Part shown: positions 1-11,742 of the stretch, one piece after another
Layout of the letters: each line of letters opens with the position of its first letter
Position numbering within the stretch: position 1 is the first letter of the stretch
Assembly: GCF_035594125.1 (NCBI RefSeq)
Contig: NC_087163.1
Span: forward strand, 9,543,501 to 9,607,500
Length of the DNA: 64,000 bases
Direction: 5' to 3'
Source of the DNA: Scylla paramamosain
Lineage: Eukaryota > Arthropoda > Malacostraca > Decapoda > Portunidae
Notes under the pieces: generated by a model
Databases searched by the model: none
Seen by the model: only the letters and a program-made list of their open reading frames with translations
Told to the model about the DNA's origin: nothing
Program-made: the position numbers and the translations under genes

Positions 1-289
1 GGACTATGTCATAGATTATGGAAAGTGGCTCTTATGGAGAAATAGCTAGACATTAGTAAGAAACAGGTTAGTTAATTCATTGACCAGTTATTTAGATGAA
101 AGTAAATATGGTAATTATGTATTACCAGGCCAGCTATGGGAATATAAAATCACAATAGAGAAACTCAGATGTAGAGAAGTCCATAACACACACACTATGG
201 TCCTTACATTTCTCAACAATACCTTTCTCGTAATTTATTCTTTCTTTTTTCAAGTGTTGCTACATGCATTCCTTTTATCTTTATAAATT
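1..289. other. Unassigned flank
   Basis: No coding pattern, repeat or RNA feature that I can name. The sequence is AT-rich. The LINE fragment that follows fades out near position 290. Confidence 0.4.
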
Positions 290-1600
290 ATAGAATGGTT
301 GTATCTTCTGCTTTTCCTTTATCTATTCCATGTCTTATCTCTTTCAGCTTTTGCTTATTCACATCTTCTGTTGAACCACACTTGTCTTGCCTGTTTTCTT
401 GGCAGTTTTACTTGCACATATTTTCTTATACCCTTCTCATATATCCCTAGTAGCAATCTTCATTTATCTTCTCTCTTTCTGATATTGTGGAAATCTGTCC
501 AGTCAGCTCTTTCAAAATATTTTCTTAGCTCCGCAAAGTTTATTTTACTTTTTTTAGTGTCCCTTCTTTATGGTCTCCTTCCTCTATGCCTTCTACCCCT
601 AGCTTGAAGTCAATTAACATGTGATCAATTTTTCCTAATGGGTTTTGGTATGTCATATCCTCCACAATTTCAGGCTCCTTGATAAATACCAGATCCAGTC
701 TTGCAGGCTCTTCATTCCCATGGAGTCTTGTAGAGTCTTTCACCCACTGCATAAGAATGTTGTCCATAACCAATTGTAGGAATTTATTTCTTCATGACAA
801 TTCACTCCCTTCGGTTGACCAGTTTTCCCACAATACCTCTTTGCAATTGAAGTCCCTTATAAGTATTATGTTCCCACTGTTAATAACCAATCTCTTTGTG
901 CATACAGTAATATTGTTAATCATCTGTTCATATTCATCTCTCATCCATGAGTTTGTTTTAGGTTTGTTTTAGGGGGCACATAAGCTACAGCAAAATCTCT
1001 CCTTCTGCCTCCACTTTGTCTCACTCCTACTTTCAACACCTCAGCTCCTCTTTCACCATAAATTATATTATCTACTTGCAGTTCTTTCTTTATCAATAAT
1101 AACACACCACTTCCTTTCTTGACATTTCTGTTTTTTGTCCATACATTGTATCTGTTTTCTCCAAGGTCAGTTGATTCAAACTCCCCACATAGTTTAGTCT
1201 CAGTAATCCCCATGACATCTGGTTGACCCACTCTCAAATAATTATTAAATTCTAACAGAGCTGATAATAGACCGTTCACATTAGTGTATGTTATTTTTAA
1301 CTCTCTTCGGTCATTCTTGGTGTTGTGTACCACTTTCTCAATTTTATGTCATTGATTCTCCCGAAAACCTCTTTTTCTCTCTCTGTTCGTGCTCATGTTT
1401 TTTTTTCCTTTGCTTTGTTCCACAATTCAGTGAGTTTAATTTTTTCTTCTTCATTAAGGTCTCTTCTTATCCAGACTTTCTTATAAATTTCCCTGGATAT
1501 TAATTTCCACAATCTTTCAATTAATTCTTCAACAGCAACTTTTGATCTCATCCTAATTTTCAGTGATTTCAGATTTACTCCATCTATTTATTTTATTTCA
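290..1600 (-). mobile_element. LINE family 1, copy L1: ORF1 end, endonuclease and linker
   Basis: Minus-strand non-LTR retrotransposon fragment. From 1600 down to about 1340 a frame with several stops has the charged, Asn/Glu/Lys-rich text seen at the ORF1/ORF2 boundary of the other copies. The apurinic-type endonuclease starts at 1333 with the motif ITYTNVNGL, then GITETKL and AYVPPKTN. It continues at 773-540 with ARLDLVFIKEPEI and GKIDHMLI (the usual SDH box reads IDH). A linker with a recognisable FNR-type motif reaches about 290, where the copy is truncated before the RT. The family is CR1/Jockey-superfamily-like; the exact clade needs a tree. Stops and frameshifts make it a dead copy. 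It lies directly downstream of copy L2. Confidence 0.75.
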
Positions 1601-1604
1601 ATCA

Positions 1605-3635
1605 TCTGGCAGTACCTTACAGTCATTTACATTTTCTGCCCTTCTCATCCGCAAATAAGTTCATATAACTATCTATTTCTTCATTTATGTCATTCACATA
1701 TATTACAAACATTATCAGTCCCAACACTGACCCCTGTGGGACACCACTAGTCACTTTCAGCCAAGATGAATTTTGGTCTTGTGTTACAGTTCTCATCTCT
1801 ATCATCCAGATAATCCTCCATCCACTCTAACAGTCTTCCTTCAATTTTTCAATAATTTTCTATCTTCCATAGCAATCTTCAGTGTGGTACTTTGTCAGGC
1901 ACTTTCTTCAAGTCTAAGTAGACACTATCCACCCATCTGTCTCTCTCCTGCACAATATCGACTACCGATGAATAAAAGGACAACAAATTCATGGAGCATG
2001 ATCTTCCCCTCCTAAATCCGAATTGATAATTAACCAAAACTTTATCTCTTTCTAAATGTTCTAGCTGTCTTTCCTTTATTGTTCTTTCACATAGTTTTTC
2101 TACAACACTAGTCAAGAACACTGGTCTATAATTTAGTGGGTTTTCCTTATTTCCTCCTTTGAATGTTGGTGTAATATTTGCTCTCTTCCAATCTTTTGGT
2201 ACTCTTCCCAGTGATAGTGATGTCACCACTAGACTGAATTTTACCAGCCAGTCGGTCTCTACATTCCTTCAATATCCAGTTTGATACTCCATCTGGACCA
2301 GTTGCTCTATTTACATCAAGTTCTTCATCATCTTATGTATTTCCTCATAACTGACTGGGACTGTATTTAGTGTATTCTTCACCAACGCTTGAGAAAGTAC
2401 CACACTGAAGATTGCTATGGAAGATAAAAAATTATTGAATGCTTCTTCTAGCATCAAACTCTCCCTTCCACAGTAAATACCGATCTGAAACTATTGTTCA
2501 TAACCTCTGCCATGTTCTGTGCATCCTCATAGATTTTTCCTTCAGCTTTCAGTCTTGATACACCTTCCTTTTTCTTCATTTTCCATTAATATGTCTAAAG
2601 AATAGTTTGGGTTCATTTATACACTTATCTATTATATCTCTTTCATTGTTTCTTCTCTCCATTCTTATCTCAATGTACTTGTTTCTAACATCAATATATT
2701 CCTCCCATCTGCTCTCAGTTTTCCTCTTCCATCTATTCCAAGCATTTGATTTATAATTTCTAGCTTCTTTGCATTTTGTATTGAACCATTCTTTACCCTT
2801 TCTACATCTCACTCCTCCTCTAGGTACAAATTTCTCCACAGCAGAATTGTACATCCTTATAAATTCATCGCATTTTTTCCAAACATCTTCTGCATCTTCA
2901 AAGTCTTTCCAGTCCATGGCAACAAAGTACTTTCTTAATTTTTCAAAGTAAGCTTTACTATATTTAAATCTTTTCACCTTATAATTTTCATCAGTAAATA
3001 CATCTTCATTTTTCAAATTAAATTCCATCTACACATGATCACTTTTACCTAGAAGGCTATCATAGTGCATAATTTCAATAATTTCCATGCCCTTGGTAAA
3101 CACTAAATCAAGTCTTGATGGTTTATTACTTCCACTAAATCTGGTATCACAATCAACCCACTGAGTCATCAAGTTTTCCACCACCCATTTTTCCATTTTC
3201 CATTTTGTCTCACATAATACAACAACATCCACTGCAGTTCTGTTTAACAATAAATTTAATTCCATTTTAGTTAACAATAATCCATTTACATTAGTATAAC
3301 ATGCCTTACTGTTTGATGTTCCATTTCTTTATTCTGATATCTCTTACTTTCCAGAAAACTTCTTCTCCTCCACTGTTCATTGTTCATTTTTTTGTTTAGC
3401 CTCATTTACTAGCTTATTTTGCTTCAACCTTTCAGTCTCATCCATATTCCTGTTTATCCATAAATTCCTATATTCTTCATCTCCAGACAACCTCCAAGAC
3501 CCATTAATTACTTCTGCTTGTACCTGTGTTGCAAACCTTATTCTTATGGGTCTCATTTTTTTTTCTTCATATTTCCCAATTCTGTGGTACTCTTTCACTT
3601 GCTTTACTACCTGGCTGTCTTCATGTATGTTTGCA
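1605..3635 (-). mobile_element. LINE family 1, copy L2 with internally deleted endonuclease
   Basis: Minus strand, same family as L1. 3598-3377 holds the ORF1-type C-terminus (YHRIGKYEEKKMRPIRIRF, then DEEYRNLWINRN). The endonuclease is only 3277-3029: it jumps from VVVLCETK to WVVENLMTQWV and SRLDLVFTKGMEI and GKSDHV, so about 150 residues of the catalytic core are missing. The linker is 3028-2576 (WFNTKCKEARNYK, PKLFFRHINGK). The RT follows at 2229-1623 with NYRPVFLTSVVEKLCERTI, FGFRRGRSCS, SGVPQGSVLG and NLFADE, where the expected FADD box is damaged. The 3' part is missing beyond about 1605. Its 5' end stops at a (GT)n tract that is the tail of copy L3. Confidence 0.75.
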
Positions 3636-3656
3636 TGTGTTTGTGTGTGTGTGTGT
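3636..3656. repeat. (GT)n microsatellite at a LINE 3' end
   Basis: A short (GT)n run. On the minus strand it is the (AC)n tail that ends LINE copy L3, just after the ACAACTAGGTAAATAC motif. On the other side it touches the truncated 5' end of copy L2. Confidence 0.85.
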
Positions 3657-6111
3657 ATTTACCTAGTTGTATTGTACAGGGAACGAGCCAAAGCTCATTT
3701 TGTTCTGTCTCCATAATCATATTTATCCAGTTTCTCTTTGAACATCTGTACACTGTTTACCACAACCACCTCTTCCTTCAAATCATTCCAGATTTCAATA
3801 GTTCAGCAAGAAAAGCTGTATTTTTTGATGTTGCTTGAATGTACACTCTTCTTTATTTTCTTTCCATGTCCCCTTGTCTGTCTCTCTCCTTCCTCTATCT
3901 GTGGTACCAAGTCATTTCTGTCTATTTTTTCTATATTGTTTACTAATTTGTACACTGTCATAAGGTCTCTTTCTCTTCTCTTTTGTAGTGTTGGTAATCC
4001 AATTTCTTCAAGTCTTTCTTCATAGCTTAAGTCTTTCAATTATGGTACCACCTTTGTCACTATCCTCTGTATTCTTTCCAGTTTCCGTATATCTTTTTTT
4101 CTATGTGGAGCCCAAACTACTGCTGCATATTCCAATTTAGGATGTATCATGCTTGTTGTAATTTTCTTCATCATTTCTTTATCTAAATTGTTAAATGCCA
4201 TCCTAATGTTTGTTAATAAGTTGTATGTAGAGCCAAAAGTTCCATTTATGTGCCTTTCAGGTGAGAGTGTATCCAGAATCATTACTCCCAGATCTTTTTC
4301 TTCATCACTTTTCATTATTATTTATCTTCCCATTTTGTAATTTCATGAAGGTCTTTTTTTACTTTTTCCTATTTCCAACACATGGCATTTTCTGGGATTA
4401 AATTATAATTTCTATCTTTGGCTCCATGCATGTATTTTGTCAATATTCTTTTGTAACTCCTTGCAGTCATTTCCATCCTTTATTATTTTCATTATTTTTG
4501 CATCATCAGCAAAAAGATTTATTTAACTATTTAGATCCTCTGTCATATCATTTACATATATTTGATACTTAATAGGTGCCAACAGATCCTTGTGGTACCC
4601 CATTTGTCATTTCCATGTCAACTTGAATTCGTGTCTGATTACTGTTCTCATTTCCCTCCCTTGTAAATAATCCTCCATCCATCTCAATGTTGCTCCCTTT
4701 AGTCCTCCTTCATTCTCTAGCTTCCACATGAGGGTTTTGTGGAAAACTTTATCAAATGTTTTTTTGAGATCCAGGTATACCACATGAATCCACCCATTCC
4801 TCTCTTACACTCCATATATTACTCTCATATAAAAGCTCAGCAGATTTGTGACACAGGATCCCCCTTTCCTGAATCCAAATAAATTTTCTGTAATTATCTT
4901 TTCTTCTTCTAAATATTGCGCCCATCTATCTTTAATTACTATTTCACAGAGCTTGCTTACAGTACTTGTTAGTGACACTAGTCTGTAATTTAATGGTTCC
5001 ATTTTACTTCCCCCTTTGTATATTGGCATTATGTTAGCTCTTTTCCATTTCCTTGGTACTTTTTTTTCTTTCAATGAGCAGTTGATAATATCCCGTGTGG
5101 GTTCCTCTATTTGTTCTCTGCATTCTTTTAATATCGATCCATTTACTTGATCTGATCCTATAGCTTTTCTAACATCCAGCTCTTCCACCAGTCTTTTTAC
5201 CTGTTTCCCCTCATTTTGTGATATTACTTTCAGCGATATCAGTTTCCTTTGTAAACACAGAATGAAAACTCTTATTCATTAGTTTGCTCATCTCAGTAGT
5301 TTCATAAATTCATCCTTTTCTTTTTAACTTGTTTATGTTGTCCCTATGTTTCATTTTTTTTTCCATTTATGTATTTGTACAAGAGTTTGGGCTCTTCCTT
5401 GCATTTTCTTACTATGTCACTTTCAAAATTTCTTTTTCTTCACTTCTTATACCATATTCATTCCTTGCCTTTCTGTATTCTTCCCTAGTATTTGTGTTCA
5501 GTTTTCTCATCATTTTCTTCCATGCCCTGTACTTTTTCTTTTTTTGCTTCTACACACCTGGCATTATGCCATTCATGCTTCTCAATTTTCATTTTATAAC
5601 TTGGTACAAACTATTGCACCCCTTCTCTATACTTTCTCAAAAATATCTCATATTTTTCTTGTACTACTTTACCTTCAAATAGCTCTTTTCAGTTCATTTT
5701 CCCTTAAAATTTATTAAGCTCTGCAAAGTTTGCCTTAGCATAGTTCTGTCTCCCATTTCTAAATTGTTCATTCCTGTGCAACACTGTTTCCTCCTGCAAT
5801 ACTATTTATATTGTCACATGATCACTTCTTCCCATTGGACTTAGACAATGTTTACTTGGTCTACTTCCTGGGGTTTTTGTAAAAATTAAGTCCATCTGTG
5901 ATGGTTCTTCTTCTCCTCTGCATCTTGTAAGTTCATTCACCCACTGTCTCATTGTATTCACTGTCGTGGTTTGCATAAGTTCTTCGCTCCATGGCCCAAC
6001 ATTTTCTTTCACTTCCATCTCCTTCCAGTTAATTGCTTCACTGTTGAAGTCACTTACTAAGAGCACTTTGTTACTTTTCCTTATACTATTTCTGAGAGTA
6101 CTGTACTGCAC
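3657..6111 (-). mobile_element. LINE family 1, copy L3 (endonuclease end through 3' tail)
   Basis: Minus strand. The 5' truncated start is in the endonuclease (6111-5806: VLLVSDFNSEAINW, DLIFTKTPGS, GRSDHVTI). The linker at 5750-5200 is heavily mutated. The RT is at 5188-4400 (MEELDVRKAIGSDQVNGSI, NYRLVSLTSTVSKLCE, FGFRKGGSCVTNLLSFY), with many stops in the palm. The C-terminal thumb is 4315-4040 (EKDLGVMI, RHINGTFGSTYNLLTNIR, EYAAVVWAPHRKKDIRKLE). The tail module is 4039-3803 (LSYEERLEEIGLPTLQKRRERD, DRNDLVPQIE, TRGHGKKIKKS). The 3' UTR has the ACAACTAGGTAAATAC box and ends in (AC)n. The 5' edge abuts LINE L4 near 6112. Confidence 0.75.
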
Positions 6112-8375
6112 CTTTTTACTAATTTGATGTCTACATTGTCATAGCTTGGTGATGTTATTTTTAGAGTCATGATTATGGCTTCTTTTTCTTGTTTAGTAGT
6201 TGGTTGAATGAAAAAAAGATAAATTAGTGGGATTTGGCAGGTAACTGTGAAATGTAGTCTGTGTTGAGGGTATTTCTTGTGTTAACTTATTAACAATGTT
6301 ACAAAAATATTCATTAAACAATTCAGCTATATCATGATTATCTGATAATAATTAAATGTCAAAATTTCTGGAATTAGGGAGTTTGTGAATACTTTTCCCC
6401 AGTGTATTATTAATAATCCCAAATGTATTCTTAGAATTACCTGTATTTTCTTTAGATTTAAATTTATAATAATTTGCTTTTGCAGTTTTAATAAAAAATG
6501 TTAGAGTATTCTTATACTTCTTGAAGGTATTTTCATATGTTAATGGCCATTTGGCATATAGTTTTTGTAACCAGTTGCATTCTTTAATAGATTTTCTAAT
6601 GGCCAAGGTTATATAAGGTTTATTCATGTTTTTCCTTCATTATGCATTTACATTTTCAAAAGTGATTGTTATATAGATATAAAAAGTATTCCATATAAAT
6701 GCTAAAAATCCTCATCAACATTGGTATTTGCAATCTCTTCACTCCATCTACAATTACTCAAGTCTTGTATAAAACTGTCAATAGCAGTATCAGATTTCCT
6801 TATATATAACCTTATTTTCTCACAGATTGTATTTTTTATTTCTAATGAAAACAAAGCAAATATTAGGAAGTGATCACTAATTGATGAATACAAAATTCTG
6901 CTTAAGCTATAATTTCCTACATTATTAGTCCATATGTGATTAATAATTGTTGTCGAAGATTCAGATACTCTTGTAGGTGTAGTTATGACAAGAATAAAGT
7001 AAATTTGCAAAACTGTGTCATTATTAGCTAACAAGTTAATATTTAAATCTTCTGTTATGTAACACTGTAAGTTTGTTTGTGATACTACTTCTAATAGGCT
7101 TTCAAGTGACATAAGAAATTCATTAATGCTAGAGTTTGGAGCTCTATAAACCAATCCAGTGATAAATATGTCAAAAATAGTGATTCCATGTGAGGAACCT
7201 GTAAGGAAGCTATTTCCATTACCACACCATTATACATTTCATCTAAGTATATTGCCAACCCGCCCCTATGTGTGTTCTTGTTTCTAAAGTAGCCACTGAT
7301 GTTGTACAGTGATGAAATGTTGTCATTCAAGCAAGTTTCCTATAAACATAAGGCAATAAACATTAAGTTGAGTCAAACACTGCTGGGTTATCATGTCTAG
7401 GTGAGTAGGTGCACTGCTTATGTTAAAAGATAGAATATTGAAGTTTGTAGAATCACTGGGTAAATTTAAGCCTTGCTCATTACAAAAATAATAATCACAT
7501 ATAGTTTATAGGTTCTTTGATTGGAATTATCTATTGATTTTCTGTTATAAATGTATGATGGGAGGTAATTGAATTTATCAGTAGTATCAATGGAAGATGT
7601 ATGAGTTCCTTCATTAATAGTATTTAAGAAATCAGTATTATTTAAATTACAGAATGGAAGAAACACCTGATTACCATCCATGGTTATTATGGGTCTGATT
7701 AGGAATCACTAATTACTAACCATTTTACATTAGTGACCTTTTTTTGCCACCATGAGTTGAGTTTCTGGTCACTTGTTGTCTGACTTCGCTGCTCCTTCTT
7801 TGATCCTGTTCCTTAGAAGTGCCTTTGGGTCTGCTGTCATCATCCACTTTGCAACATCACCACTGCTTCATGCACCAGCAGCAGACACCTCCAAACAAGT
7901 GTCACTATTTGTACATGTGGAAGCAGAGGCTCCTTCAGAAGTACTACTTCCCATGCTTGCACCAGCTGCAGCACTTCTGGTCCTTTGATCAGAAGGGTGT
8001 CTGTGGGTTCTGTTCGGTGTTGGCTCACTATTCCTGGGGTGACTTGGTGTTGAAATTTCATTTGAGTTGCTGGCATCAGTTAATCTTTTCTTAATAATGA
8101 GCTTGGTGTGCCTGAAGAAAGCCACTTTGCCCTCATTTCATGCTTGTTTCAACTGAGGTAGTTGTGCTTTTCTTATGGTCTGTGAAGCAGAGCACAAGTC
8201 TTCATTGATGAAAATTCTCATGCCTTGAAGCTTAGTGATGTTCTGTAACACTGCTTCATGATCAATGAATCTTGAGAAATGAGTGATTATGGGCCGGGCT
8301 TGGTGGTTGCCCCACTTGGTGTACTCATTCTAGTTGGATATTCAGTAGTTGTAGCTTGTGCTCCAATAGTTGGCC
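6112..8375 (-). mobile_element. LINE family 2, copy L4 (ORF1, endonuclease, start of RT)
   Basis: A different minus-strand LINE, more AT-rich than family 1. An ORF1 remnant lies at 8375-7850. The endonuclease is 7330-6702, with NDNISSLYNISGYFRNKNTH and RGGLAIYLDEMYN, a YRAPNSSINEFL motif, the GD-N box mutated to EDLNINLL, and IWTNNV and SISDHFLIF near its end. The pre-RT linker is 6627-6352 (WLQKLYAKWP, YYKFKSKENT). Immediately after, near 6190-6112, the frame reads PSYDNVDIKLVK, which matches the usual start of a LINE RT (SSxGPDNIPIKLIK), and then the copy is cut off. It carries several stops and small shifts. Family 1 copy L3 begins at the cut. Confidence 0.7.
7868..8309 (-). pseudogene. 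LINE family 2 ORF1 remnant (nucleic-acid-binding protein)
   Basis: Read on the minus strand from about 8309, one frame gives ARPIITHFSRFIDHEAVL, then GMRIFINEDLCSASQTIRKA, then an in-frame stop, then NEGKVAFFRHTKLIIKKR. This is the layout of the ORF1 C-terminal domain of CR1/Jockey-type LINEs: a short beta-alpha unit, an 'I.EDL' strand and the 'A.FRH.KLI' strand. A Ser/Thr/Ala-rich tail follows to 7868. The stop near 8125 breaks the gene. In the full element ORF1 would coat the LINE RNA. The upstream coiled coil would lie where the (GA)n array now starts at 8381, so the array interrupts or replaces it. Confidence 0.55.
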
Positions 8376-8380
<5 letters not shown>

Positions 8381-8444
<64 letters not shown>

Positions 8445-8445
8445 A
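8381..8445. repeat. (GA)n microsatellite
   Basis: About 55 bases of nearly pure GA followed by an imperfect GAAA/GAGA edge. It lies at the 5' edge of the LINE L4 ORF1 remnant. Confidence 0.95.
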
Positions 8446-8589
8446 TAAGAACAATTGCAATCCTGAGGATTGCTAAGTTGAATAAGAGTGATTGAGAATG
8501 AAAATGGATGGAAGGAGCATAAATGCAAAGAAGATGCATGGAGGAATAGTGGAAAGGAGTAGAGGATAGGAAAAGAGAATACTTATTTC

Positions 8590-8862
8590 TCAATACTTCC
8601 TCTCTCCCTCTAATTCTTCACTCACTCCTCATCCTTACTGCTTCTATTTATTCTATATACTTTCTCCCCATTTTCCCATTCTCATCTTTCACCCTTCCTC
8701 CACTTCCTTGTCTCGTGTACTCTTCTTCCCTGGTTATGTCCCTTCTTCCCCTTTTTTCCTTTCCTCTCCCTTCCTCTTTCATCTTGTTTCAAACTTCCCT
8801 CCTTGTCACCTCCCCTCCTCCTTATCTGTCAGAGAGAAGGGACAAGGGAGAGGAGGGTAGGG

Positions 8863-8949
<87 letters not shown>

Positions 8950-9146
8950 GGGAAGGAATGGGGAGGGAAAGAGGGAAGGGAGAGGAGGGCAGTGAAGAAG
9001 AAGGGAAGGAAGGGAGAGGAGGGCAGGGAAGGAAGGGAGAGGAGGCCAGGGAAAGAGGGAAGGGAGAGGAGGGCAGGAAAGGGGGAGAGAAGGAAGAGGG
9101 TAGGGAATGTGGAGGGAAGGAGAGAAGGGAGAGAAGAGCAGGTAAG

Positions 9147-9226
<80 letters not shown>
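8590..9226. repeat. Switching polypyrimidine/polypurine tract with two long (GA)n arrays
   Basis: From about 8590 to 8828 the plus strand is mostly C/T (TTCC, CTCC, CCTT blocks). From 8829 to 9226 it is almost purely A/G. The purine half has (GA)n at 8868-8945 and 9149-9226. Between them are diverged GGGAAGGGAGAGGAGGGCAG-type units repeated every 20-40 bases. Long open frames here are low-complexity artefacts and are not genes. Confidence 0.9.
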
Positions 9227-9230
<4 letters not shown>

Positions 9231-9386
9231 TATTAATAATCAATATTTGTGCTTAGTGCATTACTGCTTCATCTCCACAGCTGTAAGCATAGGCTTACAG
9301 GCCTAGGCATCTGTAGCATGGTTGCATTAGACGCTTGGTAGTTATTAGATGCCTTTCTTCAAGAAAAATGTGTGTCTAATGTGCTG

Positions 9387-9500
9387 GTAAATATGGTAAT
9401 TCCTCTTCTTTATCTTCAGCCTCTTTCTCGTCACTGCAATGTTAGTAAATATGGTAATTCCTCTTCTCTATCTTCAGTCTCTCTCTCATCACTGCAATGT
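9387..9500. repeat. 57-bp tandem duplication
   Basis: The stretch starting GTAAATATGGTAATTCCTCT at 9387 is repeated from 9444 with a few changes, ending in CACTGCAATGTTA both times. The second copy runs into the jockey 3' fragment (HCNV motif), so the duplication lies at its 5' edge. Confidence 0.8.
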
Positions 9501-9870
9501 TACATCTTCTTGCTAACTTCTACCATTATTTTTATGCTAACTGGTCTTCTGATCTTCCCCTCCTCCTACACCCTTGCTGCACAAGACTACTTTCTCTCAC
9601 CTCTATTCTGTCCTCCACTCTAATGCAAGTTAACTAGTATTTTCAACCATTCATCCCTTTTTCTTGTAAACTTTGTAATTCCCTGCGTGCATCTATATTT
9701 TCTTGCCTCCTATGACTTGAACTCTTTCAAGAGGGAGATTTCAAGAAACTTATCCTTCAGTTTGGATAATCCTTTTGGCTCTTCTTTTGTGGCTTGTACT
9801 CTCAGTGGGCTTTTTTTTTTTCTTTCTTTTTTTGTTGCCTCCTCTTACATAAAAAAAAAGAAAATCTTTA
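9475..9870 (+). mobile_element. Jockey-type LINE 3' end (plus strand)
   Basis: Across shifting plus-strand frames the text shows HCNV, a degraded FYRYYHG-like stretch, HKTTFSHLYSVLHSNAS, FSTIHPFFL and finally SYDLNSFKREISRNLSFSLD followed by GTLSGLFFF-like residues. This is the C-terminal end of the jockey-type pol seen elsewhere in the window (12.96, 18.3, 19.2, 56.6 kb). An A-rich tail at 9851-9864 closes it. It is the only LINE piece found on the plus strand. Confidence 0.65.
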
Positions 9871-10290
9871 GTTACCATCAGTGTAATACTCTTAAGTACT
9901 CCATAAAAACACTAAGATATCGATTTGAAGGTGAGATAAATCTTTAGCCTTGAGAGACTATAGCCCTGACCAGGGGAATAGAAGGATGGTGCCTTAGTTG
10001 TTGGGAACATAATGAGTGTGAGGTCCTAAAATTACTTTTGGAACCTTTGTTCTTGTTGTGACTTCATTACCATATTATTCATGAGAAAGATAAGGAAAGT
10101 TATCATTGTTAATTTTGAAAAGCACATTCCATATTTATATTGGCAAGCCATAGTCACCCAACAGTTTGCCAAACTGCATAATTATAAGTACAGGTTTTTC
10201 AGATTTCTTGGTCTGTCATGTGGGCCTCATCTTGAAGAAATATTTAAGGTTAGGGTTATAATTGGATTTTTTCTTTATTTTTTTTTTAAG
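9871..10290. other. Non-coding, probable intron
   Basis: AT-rich with no identifiable repeat or protein match. It ends in a strong T-rich tract and AAG that look like a splice acceptor for the exon at 10291. Confidence 0.4.
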
Positions 10291-10478
10291 GCAGAACTAA
10301 CAACTGCATGGGCTGAAGTTGAGGAGCAAGTGTTGGTATGGAGTGTGATAGGAACTCCTGTGGAGGTGTGGCAGCAGGAAGGTGGTTTGATCTCCCTGGC
10401 AGCTTCCTCTGAAGTCAATCTCCTTAGTCTTCTCACCAACCCTTATGCCTCTACCGTTGATATTGGTCTAGGACCTAG
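10291..10478 (+). CDS. Putative host-gene exon (protein not identified)
   Basis: This stretch looks like a genuine exon. It is preceded by a long polypyrimidine tract and AAG (a second acceptor, GCAG, is four bases further on), and followed by CTAG|GTAAGT, a near-ideal donor. The frame stays open with non-repetitive composition: AELTTAWAEVEEQVLVWSVI, then VEVWQQEGGLISLAAS and NLLSLLTNPYASTVDIGLG. It ends in phase 2 (AG of a split codon), which joins C from the exon at 11625 to give Ser. The upstream open frame back to 10081 is probably intron read-through. I do not recognise the family; the hydrophobic, Ser/Thr-rich text could belong to an extracellular beta-sandwich domain, but that is a guess. 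No similarity to the LINE or DIRS proteins here. Confidence 0.45.
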
Positions 10479-11624
10479 GTAAGTCTATAGTTATATTTTT
10501 ATAAATTGATATATTTGAAAGAAAATGAAAATCTCATTGTGGAGTGGTCATCAATAATCTACAATTGAATCAGTGTTAGTGGTTATATCATAATTCAGCC
10601 AATACTTAAGATCAAGGCAGCCTATGTCAAGTATGCTTGATTTTTCTTGGAGAATATTGTTGATCATAGGTAGTCCAGATTGATATGCAGTCATAAAATA
10701 TTTCCCTTCTGAGCACCTACAGAGTAGAGCTACAGCATTTTAACAAAACAGATGACTTGAAAGTCTCACTTTCTAGTTTAGTGGAGCTGCTTAGAATAAT
10801 TACACATTGAACCTTGCACATGATAGATATAAAATATTCTGATATGTATAGAAATGCCTTAGTTATTTGCTTCAATATCACTATTGATAACTCTGATGCA
10901 GTCTGTATGTGGCTGACCCAGATGACCACTTTTCATGTAACTATAGTGAGTGCATTCAGGATATCTTGAGAGGCCACATCCTTTGTCTGCCAGCACCATG
11001 GATAAAAGCAATTTATTCTCATAACATAATTTTGGATGTTATCACTTGAGATCTGGATGAAGACACTGATAATATCTTTTAATTATTTACTACACAATAA
11101 AAGGATGCTTTAATACTTGTAAATTTTCATTTATTTATGTTTGAGTTTTTCTCATTGTACTAATGAAAGCCTCCTCTTCATGATGCAGCAAACTGTGAGT
11201 GTATTAGTGTTAAGGGCCTAAAATGACCTCCTCTCAGAGATAGTGAGTCACAAGCACTGACTCCAAGTGGTGCAGGCTGTCTTGGTATTGAATAAAAAAC
11301 ATGATTACCATCCATTGTGACTATAATGTTAAGTTTCTGATCATGAGTGATGTCATCAGTGTAATCATTGAAAAATGAGAAACTAAGATACGAGTCATTG
11401 AAAACTGTACTCATATTAGGAAAGGAGAAAATATGTAGTGTTCTTAGCAGTAACTAAGTAATTAAGTAATCAAGTAGGACTGCCAGGCTGAGTATAGTTG
11501 GGAAGCAGGCATGGCCTATCAAGATATACTCACTATAATGTGTTATCTCACTAATCAAAAATTTTCTTTATTTTCAAAATTTTTTATTTCCAATGGCATA
11601 CATGATATAATATTTTACACACAG
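10479..11624 (+). other. Probable intron between two host exons
   Basis: Begins GTAAGT and ends TTTTACACACAG. No repeat family that I can name. A minus-strand open frame at 11178-11414 has no recognisable domain. Confidence 0.4.
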
Positions 11625-11742
11625 CATGGGAGTATACTCCAGGCTGGGTATGAGTGTTAACAGTCTTCCAGGAAGGACTGTTGTAACTTCCACCACACAA
11701 GCTGCAGCATCTGTTGATGTCACTGCTGTGTTGGCATTACAG
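11625..11742 (+). CDS. Second putative host-gene exon
   Basis: 118 bases between an acceptor (ACACACAG) and a donor (CAG|GTTAGT). One base completes the split Ser codon of the exon ending at 10478, then 39 full codons follow in frame without a stop: MGVYSRLGMSVNSLPGRTVV, then TSTTQAAASVDVTAVLALQ. It ends in phase 0. That two independent splice-bounded stretches share a compatible phase is the main support. Further exons were not found: downstream sequence to 12.9 kb shows no clear partner, so the gene may continue far away or be a fragment. Confidence 0.42.

Noticed and set aside
8715..9306. Long plus-strand open frames with Arg-Glu repeats
   Set aside because: They are products of (GA)n and GGGAAGG repeats; no complex protein text.
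10081..10290. Upstream extension of the host exon's open frame
   Set aside because: Ends in a T-rich tract and AAG like an intron end; text before it is low complexity and AT-driven.
11178..11414. Minus-strand open frame of 78 codons, possible LINE L4 piece
   Set aside because: Shares only a short word (ACCATCCAT and neighbours) with L4; not enough to call.
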